A DNA stretch of 64,000 nt from Paramacrobiotus metropolitanus (Eukaryota > Tardigrada > Eutardigrada > Parachela > Macrobiotidae), in NCBI RefSeq assembly GCF_019649055.1, contig NW_026570247.1, forward strand, positions 868,001-932,000, written 5' to 3'. The position numbers and the translations under genes were made by a program. Shown piece after piece: positions 63,426-64,000 of this stretch. The first letter of the stretch is position 1. Each line of letters begins with the position of its first letter. The notes beneath the pieces are model-generated. The model saw nothing but the letters and a program-made list of their open reading frames with translations, had not been told where the DNA came from and made no database searches.

Positions 63426-64000
63426 ACGCCCTATCGGGTGCGCTGCGGCCCTCACGGTAGAAGAGGGTGAAGGGGAACGACGGAGCAGCACTTTGGCACG
63501 ATCAAACCGCCGGTAAGACCTGCTGTGACGGGTAGGTTTTCGTAGAACTTTTTGAAAAATTCGAGGTTTCCGCGTAGAACCTACCTAAAACCCTTCATAA
63601 CTTTTCAACCGTTTATCCGATTTGCTCCAAAATAGCTTTTTCGGATTCCTCGTAGAATTCTGTACTAGAAAAACGTAACAGAACTCTCGAGAAATTTTTT
63701 CCTGATTTTTGACGAATTTTCGGCGAAAAACAACCGCCATTTTGTCCAGCCGGAATTTTTGCGAAAAAGTCGCGTGACGTCACTGTGGTGATTTTCCATA
63801 AAAATCCGACCAACCAGAACACGTGGGAAACTACCCCGTGTCATAACTCTCGTAGTGACTCATATTGTTTTTTGAATTTTGCTCACGGCACGCTACTCGT
63901 GACGTAGAGCTACTTGCAAGACCACTTTGTAACCGACGTCACACTGGTCAGTAGCGTAACATAGGGCCATAGGAAGCTAACGCTAAACCTGAGCTCTAGC
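63426..64000. other. Window end, no feature recognised
   Basis: A mixed-composition stretch with several GACGTCAC or CGTGACG elements (63770-63950). No gene is supported on either strand. Confidence 0.35.

Noticed and set aside
1-64000. Alternative genetic code to explain in-frame stops
   Set aside because: All three stop codons interrupt frames and all three also end good genes.
1-64000. CRISPR array or bacterial operons
   Set aside because: Repeats are not regularly spaced with unique spacers; genes have introns and TATA boxes.

Overview
The window looks like nuclear DNA of an invertebrate animal with short introns (about 54-130 bp, GT...AG), rich in nested mobile elements. I cannot name the species. 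No rRNA, tRNA or CRISPR was recognised. Reading frames, splice sites and motifs were judged by eye, so exon borders are proposals.

Layout. (1) 1-4600: satellite-like and minisatellite repeats. (2) 4688-5143: a two-exon gene resembling the small RPA subunit (RPA14/RPA3). (3) 7026-9026 and 37446-40365: one Helitron Rep/helicase gene cut in two. (4) 9027-37445: a 28.4-kb Maverick/Polinton (adintovirus-like endogenous DNA virus) sitting inside the Helitron gene. It has terminal inverted repeats of about 650 bp and a perfect 6-bp target duplication, ATTGAG, at 9021-9026 and 37446-37451. It carries retroviral-type integrase, penton-like and hexon-like capsid proteins, protein-primed family B DNA polymerase and packaging ATPase. 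It also carries an unusual accessory set: ribonucleotide reductase small subunit, a thymidylate-kinase-like protein, a BIR/UBA protein of IAP type, an OTU-like protein, a tandem dsRBD protein, a mucin-like membrane protein and several zinc-finger or low-complexity proteins. Many genes have their own TATA box 45-180 bp upstream, often in divergent pairs. (5) 41747-45831, minus strand: a tyrosine-recombinase retrotransposon (DIRS/Ngaro type). (6) 47118-48726: a multi-exon gene resembling RPA70. (7) 51.4-62.6 kb: a winged-helix protein, a C2H2 protein, a coiled-coil protein, a broken PGAM5-like gene, a broken ANP32-like gene, an unknown two-exon gene, and a second, truncated Polinton-type polymerase N-terminus with an intron. 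(8) 63.1-63.4 kb: a hairpin-containing repeat.

How it fits together. The viral element combines replication and packaging genes with dNTP supply (RNR2, TMPK-like) and likely host control (IAP, dsRBD, OTU). Its polymerase has two frameshifts and other reading frames have single in-frame stops, so this copy is probably no longer active. The Helitron it interrupted also has a frameshift and a stop. RPA-like genes lie on both sides of the Helitron and may belong to it. The PGAM5-like and ANP32-like copies keep introns but carry stops, so they look like DNA-level copies of host genes rather than retrocopies.
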